Under the pieces are notes generated by a model. That model made no database searches and was not told where the DNA came from. It was given only the letters and a program-made list of their open reading frames with translations. The position numbers and the translations under genes are program-made. 64,000 nt of DNA from Erythrobacter oryzae (GTDB taxonomy: Bacteria; Pseudomonadota; Alphaproteobacteria; Sphingomonadales; Sphingomonadaceae), in assembly GCF_030271515.1 (NCBI RefSeq), contig NZ_JASCXI010000003.1, positions 1 through 64,000 on the forward strand, given 5' to 3'. The stretch's first letter is position 1. Each line of letters opens with the position of its first letter. This document shows, piece by piece, positions 1 to 9,380 of the stretch.

Positions 1-239
1 TTGGCGGCAAGCTGCGCGAGCCCCGCGGTGAAGGCCGCGCGCTGGGCGAGCGCCGCGCCGGTGGTCGCCCCCTCGCGCGCCGCGCTCGCTGCGACCAGCC
101 GGAGGCTCCGCGCGGCGAGCGCCTGCCCCCGTGCCTCGGCCTCCAATGCCTCGGCCAACGCGCGCAGGGCCTGCTTCCTCGCCACCTCGGCGATCAGGCT
201 CTGGCGGCGCAGCAGCGCGAGGCGGCGGGCTTCACGCAT
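1..239 (-). CDS. fliJ: FliJ-like flagellar export protein, N-terminal part
   Basis: Partial gene that runs off the left edge. It starts with ATG inside the end of fliI (8-base overlap) and reads about 79 residues of Ala/Arg/Glu/Leu-rich helical sequence beginning MREARRLALLRRQSLIAEVA, typical of the coiled-coil stalk protein FliJ of the flagellar type III export ATPase complex. No domain motif is diagnostic in FliJ, so the call rests on position directly after fliI, overlap typical of the operon, and coiled-coil composition. The C-terminus is outside the window. Confidence 0.6.
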   Translation of the reverse strand, partial: MREARRLALLRRQSLIAEVARKQALRALAEALEAEARGQALAARSLRLVAASAAREGATTGAALAQRAAFTAGLAQLAA

Positions 240-1557
240 GCATCAGCGCGAGCAGCGCCTGCTGGCTCGCCGCCAGCGCCACCGCCTCACCGCGCGGTTG
301 GGTAAGAAAAGCGTCGATCGGGCCGCTGAGCGCCAGCGCCTCGTCGAGCAGCGGGTCGCCCCCGGCACGGTAGGCGCCCATCATCACCAGATCGCGCCCG
401 CTTTCACGCGCCGCAATCAACCCCCGGAGACGCCGCGCAGCGGCGGCGACGGGCCCGCTCACGACATCGTCCATCACCCGGCTCAGCGAGGCGGGAATGT
501 CGATCGCGGGATAATGCCCGCGCGCCGCCAGCTCGCGCGAGAGCACGATATGCCCGTCGAGGATCGCGCGCGCGGTGTCGACCACGGGATCGTTGGTGTC
601 GTCCCCGTCGGCGAGCACCGTGTAGATCCCGGTCACCGCCCCGCCCGTGCGCGCCGAGTTGCCCGCGCGCTCCACCAGCCGCGTGATCGCGGCGAGTGCG
701 GAGGGCGGATAGCCCCGCGCCGCGCCCGGCTCGCCCAGCACCAGCGCCAATTCGCGCGCGGCGTGGGCGACGCGGGTGAGGCTGTCGAGGATCAGCAGCA
801 CGCGCTTGCCTTGGCTCCGGAAATATTCGCCGATCGCGCAGGCATATTGCGCAGCGCGCAGGCGGAGGTTGGGGGCATGGTCGGCGGGGACGGCCACGAC
901 GACAATCCCCCCGCGACGATGCCCGGCCATATGCCGGTTCACGAAGTCCGAGACCTCGCGCGCGCGCTCGCCGATCAGCGCGACCACGGTGACATCGGCG
1001 ACCGCGTGGCCTGCGATGGTGTCGACCAGCACCGACTTGCCGACGCCCGAGCCCGCCATGATCCCGAGCCTCTGGCCGACGCCCATCGCGGCAAGCGCAT
1101 TGATCGCGCGCACCCCGCAATCGAAGGGGTGCTCCACGCTCGCGCGCTCCAAGGCCCCCTCGCGCCGCCCGCCCAGCGGCCAGACCTGCGGCAGATCGAG
1201 CCGCGGGCCGCCGTCGATCGGCGCGCCCAGCGCATCGACTGCGCGTCCCAGCAGCGCATCGCCCACGCGCACCTCGCCGGGCTGTCCCAACGCCCGCACC
1301 CGCGCCTGCGGGCGCAGCAGCATGGCATCGCCCAGCAGCATCATCAGCGAATGGCCTGAGCGAAACCCGATCACCTCGGCGAGGCACTCGGCCCCCGCAT
1401 CGTTCTCGATCAGCCCCAATGAGCCGACCGGCAGCGGCAGCCCCGCGACCTCGATCAACCCGCCGTCGCAGGTCACCACGCGGCCCGTCAGCACCGGGCC
1501 GGCGCTCACGGGCGCGGCGCGCATCCGGGCAAGGTCGAGCTGGAGTTCGGCGATCAC
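232..1557 (-). CDS. fliI: Flagellum-specific export ATPase FliI
   Basis: Hexameric ATPase that energises substrate unloading at the flagellar type III export gate in the cytoplasm. The protein has the F1-beta-like fold: a small N-terminal barrel, a Walker A motif GSGVGKS about a third of the way in, a Walker B region around LLILDSLTR, and the conserved ERAGNSARTGG and DDTNDPV stretches of the FliI/YscN family. The longest frame begins at 1590, but the GTG at 1557 overlaps the fliH stop as GTGA, the coupling seen elsewhere in this locus, and gives 441 residues, normal for FliI; I prefer it although no Shine-Dalgarno is visible. It is followed by a FliJ-like gene overlapping by 8 bases. Confidence 0.95.
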   Translation of the reverse strand: MIAELQLDLARMRAAPVSAGPVLTGRVVTCDGGLIEVAGLPLPVGSLGLIENDAGAECLAEVIGFRSGHSLMMLLGDAMLLRPQARVRALGQPGEVRVGDALLGRAVDALGAPIDGGPRLDLPQVWPLGGRREGALERASVEHPFDCGVRAINALAAMGVGQRLGIMAGSGVGKSVLVDTIAGHAVADVTVVALIGERAREVSDFVNRHMAGHRRGGIVVVAVPADHAPNLRLRAAQYACAIGEYFRSQGKRVLLILDSLTRVAHAARELALVLGEPGAARGYPPSALAAITRLVERAGNSARTGGAVTGIYTVLADGDDTNDPVVDTARAILDGHIVLSRELAARGHYPAIDIPASLSRVMDDVVSGPVAAAARRLRGLIAARESGRDLVMMGAYRAGGDPLLDEALALSGPIDAFLTQPRGEAVALAASQQALLALMHA

Positions 1558-2207
1558 AGGCGCAGCGCCGCTGCAATCGCGCGGCGCCATTCGGCGGGGC
1601 CGTCGCTGATCGTGCCTTCCGCGCCTTCGATCACGACGCTGCCTGGTTCGAGCGCGGGGTCAGGCGCGAGCCGCATCGCGGCGAGCGCCTCCTCGCCCAG
1701 CAGGGCAATGTCGTCGGGGTGGAGGTGCAGCACCAGGCTTTCGGCCGCGCCGCCGATCCGCCGCGCGGCGACGATGCAGCGTTCGCGCAAGGCATCGGGG
1801 TCGCGCGCGGCCTCCCCGATCACGCCGTCGCACAGGTGGAGGACGGTCGCGGCGAGATCATCGGCGAGCACCTCCAGCGCCGCCTCGTCGAGCGCGCGGA
1901 AGTTGAGGCGCAGGGCCCGCTGCCTTGCCGCACGCGCCTCGCCTTCGGCTTCGGCGGCGGCGCGGCCTGCGGCCACGCCATCGGCATGGGCACGCGCGAG
2001 CGCTTCGGCATGGGGATCGGGTTCGGCCTCTTCTGCCACCGGAGGCGGGGGCGGCGGAGCGGGCTCCTCGGGCGCGCCGAACAAGGGTGCCTCGCGGAAG
2101 CCCGCGCCCTCGCCCAGCTGCGCCAGCCAGCCGGGTTCGGCCTCGTCGACCGTGTCGGGATCGGGCGCGGCGGCCAGTGCGCCGACCCAATCAGACGAAT
2201 TCGCCAT
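1554..2207 (-). CDS. fliH: Flagellar assembly protein FliH
   Basis: 217-residue regulator and stator of the FliI ATPase, linking it to the cytoplasmic C-ring. The N-terminal third is acidic and contains a proline run (about residues 50-57), followed by a long Ala/Glu/Arg helix and a C-terminal domain with the VLHLHPDDIALL and SVVIEGAEGTISDG segments typical of the FliH/YscL/V-ATPase-E family. It overlaps fliG by 17 bases and fliI by 4. Family sequence conservation is weak, so identity relies on the C-terminal pattern together with the fliG-fliH-fliI order. Confidence 0.9.
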   Translation of the reverse strand: MANSSDWVGALAAAPDPDTVDEAEPGWLAQLGEGAGFREAPLFGAPEEPAPPPPPPVAEEAEPDPHAEALARAHADGVAAGRAAAEAEGEARAARQRALRLNFRALDEAALEVLADDLAATVLHLCDGVIGEAARDPDALRERCIVAARRIGGAAESLVLHLHPDDIALLGEEALAAMRLAPDPALEPGSVVIEGAEGTISDGPAEWRRAIAAALRL

Positions 2208-3231
2208 TGCCGCTTCCGATCACGATCTCGCCCGCATCGGCAAGGCCCCGCGCGATCTCGACGATCGCCTTCTGCGCCGCGGCAACCTCGCTCTTGGCGA
2301 GACGCCCGCGCAGTTCGATCTCGTCGCGCACGCCGTCCGCGGCGCGGCTCGACATGGCGGCGAAGAAGGGCGCGCGGTCGGGTTCCTTGAGGCCCTTGAG
2401 CGCGTCGACCAGCTTCTCGTTGTCGACATCCCGAAGGAGCCGGCCCATCGACATGGGATCGAGCGCGAAGAGCATCTCGAAGGTGAACAGCTCCTCCTCG
2501 ATCCGCTCCGCCAGCGGCGCGTCGCGCTCGGCGATGGCGGGCAGCACGGTATTGCGCAGCTCGCCCGCAGCAAGGTTGATGAGGTTCGCCGCATCGCGCG
2601 GGCCGCCCAGCATCAGCGCGGCGGTGCCATAGGTCGCGGAGATGCGCTGGGTCAGCAGCGTGTCGATGGTGGAGATCGCGGTCGCCGAAATCGCACCGCT
2701 CTTGGCGACGCGCTCGACCACCAGCGTCTGGAGTTCGAGCGGGAGCATCGCCAGCACCTCGGCGGCGGGCTCGGGCTCGATCAGAAGGAGCAGCGCGGCG
2801 ATCACCTGGGGGTGTTCGTCGAGGATCAGGCGCACCAGCACGCCGGGCGCGAGCCATTTCGCCAGTTCCAGCGAGCGCGGCGCGGCATCGGGCTCGATGC
2901 GCTGCATCATGCTGTCCGCGCGCGCGGGGCCGAGCGCCTTGTCGAGCAGGGTGCGCACGCGGTCGCCCCGGCCGCGCATCGGCAGCATCTCGCGCGCCGC
3001 CTCGCCCGCGAAATCGGCGAGGGCTTCTGCCATGTGCGGCTGTTCTATCTCGCCCAGCGCCATCATCGCCGCGCCGAGCTTTTCGAGTTCGGCAGGTGAG
3101 AGGCGCGAGAGCAGCCCGGTCGCCTCCTCGTCGCCGAGCAGCATCAGGAACACCGCGGCGCGGTCGACGCGGCTGAGGAGCGCGGGCGGGGGGCCGGAGG
3201 GCAGGCCGGTCGAGAAATCTTCCTCGGGCAT
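2191..3231 (-). CDS. fliG: Flagellar motor switch protein FliG
   Basis: 346 residues, standard FliG length. FliG forms the top of the C-ring, binds FliF and contacts MotA to produce torque and switching. The N-terminal domain (RAAVFLMLLGDEEATGLLSR) and middle domain (HPQVIAALLLLIEP) are recognisable, and the C-terminal torque helix carries the charged residues expected around MGRLLRDVDNEKLVDALKG. Its start overlaps the fliF stop by one base (TGATG), so the two are translationally coupled; it overlaps fliH by 17 bases. Confidence 0.97.
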   Translation of the reverse strand: MPEEDFSTGLPSGPPPALLSRVDRAAVFLMLLGDEEATGLLSRLSPAELEKLGAAMMALGEIEQPHMAEALADFAGEAAREMLPMRGRGDRVRTLLDKALGPARADSMMQRIEPDAAPRSLELAKWLAPGVLVRLILDEHPQVIAALLLLIEPEPAAEVLAMLPLELQTLVVERVAKSGAISATAISTIDTLLTQRISATYGTAALMLGGPRDAANLINLAAGELRNTVLPAIAERDAPLAERIEEELFTFEMLFALDPMSMGRLLRDVDNEKLVDALKGLKEPDRAPFFAAMSSRAADGVRDEIELRGRLAKSEVAAAQKAIVEIARGLADAGEIVIGSGNGEFV

Positions 3232-4919
3232 CAGGCCGCCTCCGCCTGATCGCTGCGCGGATCGGGGGCTTCGAGCATCCGCTGGAGCGCCTCGACCGCG
3301 CGCTCGGGCTGCTGCGCCGCGAGCCGCCGTGCGAGTTCGACCTGCTGCGGCAGATCGGCGAGCGGCACGCCGCTGTCGGCCTCGCCGAGCGGGTTGTCAC
3401 CCTGCGCCGCCGTCGCCGCGCCGCCTGCGGCCAGCGCCGCGGGTTCGCCGCCGTCCTCGGTGGCCGCCGCGTCGGCGCCCTTGCCCTTGGCGCCCTTGCC
3501 GCCGCGCAGCTTGCCGATCAGCGGCTTGACCGCGAGCAGCAGCACCAGCAGCACCGCGATCAGCGCGCTGCCATAGCGCACCAGCATCGCGAACCACGGC
3601 TCTTCGTAGAAGGCAGGCGGGGCGAGGTCGGCGGGCTCGAACTTGCTGGCGACGACCTGCACCGTGTCACCGCGCTGGGTGTTCGCACCCACCGCCGCGC
3701 TCACCAGCGCCTGCAATTGCTGGCGGTTGAGCGGGGCGGCGGCCTTGAGCGCCTTGTCGCTCACCGCCACCGCGACCGAGAGCTTCTTCAGCGCGCCCGG
3801 CCCGGCAGTGGTGACGGCAACCTCGCGGCCCAGCTCATAGGCGCGGTCGGTCGCGGTTTCGGTGCTGGTCGAAGGCTGCCCGGGCGCGGTCGGCTGCGGC
3901 GGCCCGTTGACCAGCTGCGCCTGCGGGGGCGGGGTGTTGGCGGGCACGCCGGGCACGCCGCCGGGGGGCGTCCCCCCGGTGCTCTGCGCGTTGCGCGCGC
4001 TTTCGGTGCGCACCACGCCTTCCTTTTCATAGGTCTCGCGCGCGGTGGTGACCTCGGTCTTCTCGAGCTCGACCTGCACCTGCGCGCTGAAATTGCCCTC
4101 GCCCAGCAGGGGGAGCAGCAGCGCATCGAGCTGTTCGCGCAGCTTGGCCTCGTGCTCGCGCTGGAGATCGAGGCCTTCGCCCTGTTGCGACTTGGGATCG
4201 GAGAGCAGCCGCCCGTTCTGGTCGACCACGCGCACGGCATCGGGGCTCATCCCCGGCACACTCGCGGCGACGAGATTGACGATCGCGCCGACCTGTTCGG
4301 GGCTGAGGCTGCGCCCGTTCACCAGCCGCACCATCACCGAGGCGCTGGGGGCATTGTTCTCGCGCACGAAGACCGAGCGTTCGGGGGTGGCCAAGTGGAC
4401 GCGCACGCTCTCGATCCCGTCGATTTCGCGGATCGTCAGCATCAGCTCGCGTTCGCGCGCGAGGCGCAGGCGCTCGCCTTCGAGGGTGCGCGAGGTGCCC
4501 AGCGGCATCGCGTCGAGCATCGCCTCGGCCCCCTCGGGCGCGGCGATCCCGGCATTGCTCGCGACCAGCATCTTGGCGCGGTAGACGTCGTTCTCCGAGA
4601 CCCGGATCGCGCCGGTGGCGTTGTCGATGGAGTAGGCGATGCCGCCGCCCTCGAGCGTCTCGACCACCTTGGCGCGCTCGGCGTCGGTGAGGCTGGTGTA
4701 GAGCACGCGGTCGGCGCCCGAGGAAATCGCCATCCATAGCGTCGCGGCGGCGGCGACCGCGCAGAGCGCACCCAGCGCGGGCAAGGCGCGGGCGAGCGCG
4801 GGCTGGCTGACGAAGCCCTGCATTCCGGAGGGCAGCATGGTGCGCCAGCCGGTGACGGGGGCGGACGGCGCGGGCGGCAGCCCTGCGGGATCGGCGGGGA
4901 CGGGAAGCGTGTCGGCCAT
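3231..4919 (-). CDS. fliF: Flagellar MS-ring protein FliF
   Basis: 562-residue inner-membrane protein that forms the MS ring, the assembly base of the flagellum. It shows an N-terminal membrane segment (about residues 47-66), the ring-building periplasmic region with the typical VRVHLATPERSVFVREN and PEQVGAIVNLVAASVPGM motifs, a Pro/Gly-rich loop in the centre (PPGGVPGVPANTPPPQ), a second membrane segment near residue 445-470 (LIAVLLVLLLAVKPLIG) and a cytoplasmic tail that would bind FliG. It starts 3 bases after fliE and is coupled to fliG. Confidence 0.96.
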   Translation of the reverse strand: MADTLPVPADPAGLPPAPSAPVTGWRTMLPSGMQGFVSQPALARALPALGALCAVAAAATLWMAISSGADRVLYTSLTDAERAKVVETLEGGGIAYSIDNATGAIRVSENDVYRAKMLVASNAGIAAPEGAEAMLDAMPLGTSRTLEGERLRLARERELMLTIREIDGIESVRVHLATPERSVFVRENNAPSASVMVRLVNGRSLSPEQVGAIVNLVAASVPGMSPDAVRVVDQNGRLLSDPKSQQGEGLDLQREHEAKLREQLDALLLPLLGEGNFSAQVQVELEKTEVTTARETYEKEGVVRTESARNAQSTGGTPPGGVPGVPANTPPPQAQLVNGPPQPTAPGQPSTSTETATDRAYELGREVAVTTAGPGALKKLSVAVAVSDKALKAAAPLNRQQLQALVSAAVGANTQRGDTVQVVASKFEPADLAPPAFYEEPWFAMLVRYGSALIAVLLVLLLAVKPLIGKLRGGKGAKGKGADAAATEDGGEPAALAAGGAATAAQGDNPLGEADSGVPLADLPQQVELARRLAAQQPERAVEALQRMLEAPDPRSDQAEAA

Positions 4920-4922
4920 CTA

Positions 4923-5285
4923 TCAGCCCCCCATCCGCATGATGTCTTGGTAAGCGGTGAGCAGCTTGTTCCGCACCTGCAGCGTGGCTTCGAAGGCGAC
5001 GCCCGCTTCCTGCCGCGCGAGCATGACCTGCGCGATATCGGTCACCTGGCCGCGCTCGTAGGCGACCTGCATGGCGCTCGAATGGGCCTGCACCGCGCTG
5101 ACCTCTTTGAGGGCATTATGGAGCGTGTCGGCAAAGCCCGCGCCGGGGGCCCGGCCGGGCACGGCCAGCGCGCTGCCCGGCTCGCTCGCGGCGCGCACCT
5201 CGCGCAGTGCGGCGTTGCGGGCGAGCACCTGGCTGCGCAGCGCCATGACGTCCTCGACGCCGAAGCCGACCCTGAGCGCGCTCAT
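4923..5285 (-). CDS. fliE: Flagellar hook-basal body protein FliE
   Basis: 120-residue adaptor between the MS ring and the proximal rod, exported in the rod phase. The C-terminal half has the FliE pattern with [40 protein letters not shown], matching the family's conserved end. The start ATG overlaps the stop of the upstream sigma-54 activator as ATGA, so a longer reading frame extending into that gene is not needed. Next gene is fliF, 3 bases downstream. Confidence 0.93.
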   Translation of the reverse strand: MSALRVGFGVEDVMALRSQVLARNAALREVRAASEPGSALAVPGRAPGAGFADTLHNALKEVSAVQAHSSAMQVAYERGQVTDIAQVMLARQEAGVAFEATLQVRNKLLTAYQDIMRMGG

Positions 5286-6580
5286 GCCGCACCTCCCGCC
5301 GCGATCAGGCCCGCGCCGCGCATCGAGGCGAGGCGGTAGCGCAGCGTGCGTTCCGAAATGCCGAGGCTGCGCGCGGTCGCGGCGCGGTTGCCGCCGTGGC
5401 TGGCGAGGGTGTCGAGGATCGCGCGCGCCTCGGAGGCAAAGGCGACGTCGGAGAGCGAGCGCGGCGCGGTGATGCGGGTCAGCGCGGGGGCGACGGTTTC
5501 GGCCACGGGGCGCACCGCAGTGTCGAACACGATGTGCTCGGCCGCGATCGCCGCCGCATTGCCCGCCAGCAGGATCGCGCGGCGGATGACGTTCTCGAGC
5601 TCGCGAACATTGCCCGGCCAGGCATGGGCCTCGAGCGCGGCGAGCGCCTCGGCAGACAGCCAACCAGGCTGGCCGGGAGCGGGCGCATGGCGCAGCAGCA
5701 TCGCGAAGGCGAGCGGGGCGATGTCGCCCGGCCGGTCGCGCAGCGCGGGCAGCGCGAGGGGGAAGACGTTGAGGCGGTAGAGCAGGTCCTCGCGGAACCG
5801 CCCCGCCTCGACCTCGTCAGCGAGGTGCCGGTTGGTCGCGGCGACCACGCGGACATCGACCTTGAGCGGCCTGGTCGCACCCAGCGGCAGCACCTCGCCC
5901 TCCTGCAACGCGCGCAGCATCTTCGATTGCAGCGCCAGCGGGAGCTCGCCCACCTCGTCGAGCAGCAGCGTGCCGCCGTCGGCCGCGCGGAACAGGCCCT
6001 CGCCCGCCTCGGCCGCGCCGGTGAAGGCGCCCTTGCGGTGGCCGAACAGCAGCGCCTCGAGCATGGCTTCGGGCATGGCGGCGCAATTGACCGCGACGAA
6101 TGGCCCGCCCGCGCGAGCGGAGAGGCGGTGGACGAAGCGCGCGAGCACCTCCTTGCCGGTGCCGGTCGGGCCTTCGAGCAGGACGGGAATGTTGCTGGCG
6201 GCGATCCGCTCGGCGAGCGTCAGCAGCGCGAGCGACTGCGGATCGCCCGCGACCGGCCAGCCGCCTTGCGCCGAGGCCGCGATCAGCGCCGCGCGCGCTT
6301 CATTGATATGCGCAGGGTCATAGGCGAGCGCGATGCGCCCCTCGCCCGCCATCGCGAGCACGGGCGCGGAAGCATGGGCGAGGCTGATCGCAACCTTGCC
6401 GCCGCGCGCTATCCCTGCCGCCATCGCCGGGGGCATTGCGTCGCCCAGCACGATCCGGTCGCGCTGCCAGCTGCCGCCCATCAGCGGCACGGTCATGCCG
6501 ATCAGGATGTCGTGCAGCGCGCTCTCGCCGTCCGCTGGCGCGGCCGCGCTATCCCGCGAGGCAATTGCCGGTCGAATCAT
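5282..6580 (-). CDS. flbD: Sigma-54-dependent flagellar activator, FlbD-like
   Basis: 432-residue bacterial enhancer-binding protein. After a ~120-residue N-terminal region with no obvious phosphorylatable receiver pattern, an AAA+ domain carries Walker A GPTGTGKE, the sigma-54-contact loop [18 protein letters not shown] (Walker B) and [11 protein letters not shown]; a Fis-type helix-turn-helix follows ([21 protein letters not shown]). Start chosen at the ATG preceded by AGGGG at 6 bases spacing; upstream ATGs lack one. It heads the fliE-fliJ block (ATGA overlap with fliE). In Caulobacter FlbD has this role, activating hook-basal body promoters, and sigma-54 sites in this window fit that. Symbol assigned by function and context, not by direct comparison. 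Confidence 0.85.
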   Translation of the reverse strand: MIRPAIASRDSAAAPADGESALHDILIGMTVPLMGGSWQRDRIVLGDAMPPAMAAGIARGGKVAISLAHASAPVLAMAGEGRIALAYDPAHINEARAALIAASAQGGWPVAGDPQSLALLTLAERIAASNIPVLLEGPTGTGKEVLARFVHRLSARAGGPFVAVNCAAMPEAMLEALLFGHRKGAFTGAAEAGEGLFRAADGGTLLLDEVGELPLALQSKMLRALQEGEVLPLGATRPLKVDVRVVAATNRHLADEVEAGRFREDLLYRLNVFPLALPALRDRPGDIAPLAFAMLLRHAPAPGQPGWLSAEALAALEAHAWPGNVRELENVIRRAILLAGNAAAIAAEHIVFDTAVRPVAETVAPALTRITAPRSLSDVAFASEARAILDTLASHGGNRAATARSLGISERTLRYRLASMRGAGLIAAGGAA

Positions 6581-6623
6581 TGCTTCCCCTGTGGTCTGCC
6601 CCGGAGTGGTCATGTTCCGGGCT

Positions 6624-6639
6624 CGGCAAAGCTCTGCCG
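6624..6639. promoter_or_regulatory. Putative FlbD (ftr-like) palindrome, copy A
   Basis: CGGCAAAGCTCTGCCG, an imperfect palindrome upstream of the flbD-like gene and in the divergent region with fliC. It shares the pattern CGGCAAANNNCTGCCG with two sites upstream of flgB (19196-19211 and 19230-19245). Its position 45 bases before the flbD-like start would suit autoregulation. Binding by the FlbD-like protein is inference. Confidence 0.5.
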
Positions 6640-6787
6640 CATACAGGCTGGACACGGGGCAAATTTAAGCCCCCGTAGCTTCCCCTAGGAGGCCTGCGAC
6701 CAACACCTAGGCTCGCGTAGCCCGGCTGCCCTGCCATCCGCACAGCTCGGGATTATCCAACTGTTTTTTCAAAGAATATTTTTGCGC

Positions 6788-6814
6788 TTAAACATCCCCG
6801 CCGGCGGCCGCTCT
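6788..6814 (+). promoter_or_regulatory. Putative sigma-28 (FliA) promoter of fliC
   Basis: TTAAACAT, 11 bases, then GCCGCTCT, 56 bases before the fliC start. It resembles the FliA pattern TAAA...GCCGATAA and, more convincingly, the same two boxes with the same spacing and near-identical spacer occur before flgM (22259-22285). An upstream AT-rich run (6759-6783) could serve as an UP-like element. Confidence 0.6.
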
Positions 6815-6870
6815 TAGGGCCAGCAGCGACGGGCCTGTTCGTCCTGCCTGACCATTCGGGAGTTTGAACA

Positions 6871-7698
6871 ATGAACGTGATCAACACCAACACCTCGGCC
6901 CTGCGCGCCACCAACTCGGCCGTCGCCGCGGGCAAGATGCTCGGCACCGCGATGGAGCGCCTGTCGAGCGGCAAGCGCATCAACAGCGCCGCCGACGACG
7001 CCGCCGGCCTCGCCATCGCCACCTCGATGACCTCGCAGATCCGCGGCATGCAGCAGGGCATCCGCAACGCCAACGACGGCATCAGCCTCGCCCAGACGGC
7101 GGAAGGCGCGCTGAACGAAGTGACCAACATGCTCCAGCGCATCCGCGAGCTGGCCGTGCAGTCGGCTTCGGGCACCTATGAAGACGCCACCGACCGCGCC
7201 TACATGCAGGTCGAAGTGGACGAACTGACCGCCCAGATCGACCAGGTCATCACCAACAGCGAATTCAACGGCGTGGTCCTGTTCGACGCCAGCACCGCGA
7301 CCGTCGACATCCAGGCCGGCCCGAACGGCGCCGACACCGTCACCCTGACCATGGCCGACCTCACCAGCCTCGCGGCGAGCGGCGGTGCTGCGGGTTCCTA
7401 CGACGTCTCGACCGCCACCGCTGCCAACACGCTGATCGGCACCGTCGACACCGAACTCGACTCGATCAACAGCGCCCGTGCGACGCTGGGTGCCGGCCAG
7501 AACCGTCTCCAGTCGGCGGTGAACAACCTCACCAACGTCTCGACCAACCTGTCGGACGCGCGTTCGCGGATCCAGGACACCGACTACTCGGTCGAAACCA
7601 CCGCCCTCGCCAAGGCCCAGATCCTCGGCCAGGCCTCGACCGCGATGCTCGCCCAGGCGAACCAGTCGCAGCAGAACGTGCTGTCGCTGCTGCGCTAA
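6871..7698 (+). CDS. fliC: Flagellin
   Basis: 275-residue filament subunit. The N-terminal D0/D1 signature begins MNVINTNTSALRATNSAV and continues through LSSGKRINSAADDAAGLAI and GMQQGIRNANDGISLAQTAE; the C-terminal helices include QNRLQSAVNNLTNVSTNLSD and the ending ANQSQQNVLSLLR. The variable surface D2/D3 region is essentially absent (about 60-70 residues in the middle), so this is a minimal flagellin. RBS GGGAG lies upstream. A sigma-28-like promoter precedes it and a strong terminator follows, so it is a single-gene unit. FliS/FliD are not in the window. Confidence 0.97.
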   Translation: MNVINTNTSALRATNSAVAAGKMLGTAMERLSSGKRINSAADDAAGLAIATSMTSQIRGMQQGIRNANDGISLAQTAEGALNEVTNMLQRIRELAVQSASGTYEDATDRAYMQVEVDELTAQIDQVITNSEFNGVVLFDASTATVDIQAGPNGADTVTLTMADLTSLAASGGAAGSYDVSTATAANTLIGTVDTELDSINSARATLGAGQNRLQSAVNNLTNVSTNLSDARSRIQDTDYSVETTALAKAQILGQASTAMLAQANQSQQNVLSLLR

Positions 7699-7749
7699 GC
7701 GTCCTCTCCCCGCGCGCCGCCCCCTGTCCCCTTGGGGGCGGCGACCGAG

Positions 7750-7781
7750 AGCCCGGAGCCGGAAACGGCTCCGGGCTTTTT
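7750..7781 (+). terminator. Rho-independent terminator after fliC
   Basis: An 11-bp perfect stem, AGCCCGGAGCC paired with GGCTCCGGGCT, with a 6-base loop and followed by a T tract, 52 bases after the fliC stop. Confidence 0.92.
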
Positions 7782-7843
7782 CGTGGGAGACCGGCCGGTG
7801 CTCCCACAATTGGCTTTTGCGCCCGGGCGGAATATGCTGCCCC

Positions 7844-9373
7844 ATGCGCTCCGTCCTCATCGCGGCCGGCCTCGGCATCGGCCTGCTCCTTGACCCGCCC
7901 CACGCGGGCGCAAAGACGCTGAGCGACCGGCAGATCGCGCAGCTGGAGCTCGAGACAGTCCGCTTCACCTGCCCGCTCGGCGGGGAGACGTTCCGGCAGG
8001 CGGTGACCCATCCGCATTTTCCGCTCGACGGCTTTCCGGACGGCAGCCATCTCGGCGATGAATGGATCGATCAGGTGATCCCCGAATGCCCCGGCAACAG
8101 CCTGCTGATCCTGCCCGATTACGCCGCGACGCCCGATGGCGCGGTGCCGCCCGCCTATTACTCCTACAGACCTGCCGATCTCGAGCGTCTGCCGGGCCTG
8201 TTGGCGAGCGCGGATTGGCAGGCCCTCAAGGGCCAGACCCGCACCCTGCGGGCCTATTGGCTGGCGACGCAGGTGAACCTTCCGGCCGAGGCGCGGTGGG
8301 AGTTGCTGCTGCACGCCAGCTGGGGCGCCGAGACGGTGGAGCAACGCCGGACGGCGTTCGAATGGCTGCTGCGCGATGGGCCGTCGCTGGTCGAACCGGT
8401 CTTTGCCAGCGAGGCAGAGGCGATATGGGCCCGCGAGCGGATCGCCAATGCGGCGCGCGAACTGGGCCGCTTCGAAGTCGCCGCCGCGCTGAGCGGGCGC
8501 GAAGATGCGCTTGCAGGCATGGCCGACGAGGCTTCGCAGATTTTCGGCGATGATCCCATGAGTCTGGCGCTGGGCGCGCGCGACGATGACCGCTACGCCA
8601 TCGATCTGCTGAGCGACGGCATGGCCAGCCGCGTCTGCAATCTCGCCGAATTCGCCGCCTATCGCGGCCCCCATGCGGCCGAACGCTGCGCCGCCCGCGA
8701 CCGGCGCGCGCAGATCAGGGAGGCGATGTCGGCAGAGGCCTTCGAACTCGGCCTGAACACCGCCGCGCTCGACGCGAGCTGTGCCGAAACGCCCGAAGCC
8801 AGCCGAAGCCCCGCGCTGGCGCTGGCCTGCGACGATCGCCAGTCCGATCTCGCCGGGGCCGAGGCCGATCGCATGCTCGAATTGGAGGCTGACCGGGTGG
8901 CCGAGGCCTGCTGGGCCGGCCCGCCCAAGGTCCCGACGATGACCGCGATGGACATGGCCTGCTCCGGGTACCGCAGGGCGATGGGCGGGGTGGTGCAGCA
9001 TCTTCTGGTGCGCGACCCCCGCGCCTTCGCGGTGCTTTGCGAAGAAAAGCCCGTCACCTACGAGGAGGATGACGCGGTCAATCTGGCCTGCTCCCAGGCC
9101 GCGGACACGCTCGCGGATATAGGCGCGCTGGCCATGTGGAAGGATCTGCCGGCGCTGCGCCGCTATTGCGCGAAGACCGGTCTGGAACAGCGCAGCCGCG
9201 CGGGCATCGTCGCCTGCGTCTGGACGGATTACCACGACGCGAAGAACCCGCCCGAGGAATATGCGCTGGAATACCTCAACGGCCCGATGTTCTTCGACGC
9301 CTTGAGCGAACACGCGGTTCCCTATGCCCGCAAGCTGGTCGACAAGCTGATCGCCGAGCGCGGCGGGGCGTAG
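7844..9373 (+). CDS. Uncharacterised secreted protein
   Basis: 509-residue protein of unknown function. It starts with a short positively charged end and a hydrophobic stretch (MRSVLIAAGLGIGLLLD) ending near PPHAGA, a probable signal peptide; the longer frame starting with TTG at 7817 would spoil this. The mature part opens with a CP-x-GGE motif (RFTCPLGGETFRQ), a Tyr-rich segment (AYYSYRPADLERLP), helix-rich repeats resembling TPR-like bundles and about nine cysteines spaced through the second half (CNLAEFA, ERCAARD, ASCAET, LACDD). It lies between fliC (behind a terminator) and motB (convergent, 7-base gap), so there is no operon evidence for a flagellar role. Confidence 0.75.
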   Translation: MRSVLIAAGLGIGLLLDPPHAGAKTLSDRQIAQLELETVRFTCPLGGETFRQAVTHPHFPLDGFPDGSHLGDEWIDQVIPECPGNSLLILPDYAATPDGAVPPAYYSYRPADLERLPGLLASADWQALKGQTRTLRAYWLATQVNLPAEARWELLLHASWGAETVEQRRTAFEWLLRDGPSLVEPVFASEAEAIWARERIANAARELGRFEVAAALSGREDALAGMADEASQIFGDDPMSLALGARDDDRYAIDLLSDGMASRVCNLAEFAAYRGPHAAERCAARDRRAQIREAMSAEAFELGLNTAALDASCAETPEASRSPALALACDDRQSDLAGAEADRMLELEADRVAEACWAGPPKVPTMTAMDMACSGYRRAMGGVVQHLLVRDPRAFAVLCEEKPVTYEEDDAVNLACSQAADTLADIGALAMWKDLPALRRYCAKTGLEQRSRAGIVACVWTDYHDAKNPPEEYALEYLNGPMFFDALSEHAVPYARKLVDKLIAERGGA

Positions 9374-9380
9374 GGCCCCG

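Noticed and set aside
6659..6673. Possible sigma-54 site on the minus strand before the flbD-like gene (GGGGCT-TAAAT-TTGC).
   Set aside because: -12 element is perfect and spacing correct, but the -24 box keeps only GG; too weak to list as a promoter, though copy A of the palindrome would lie just downstream of it.
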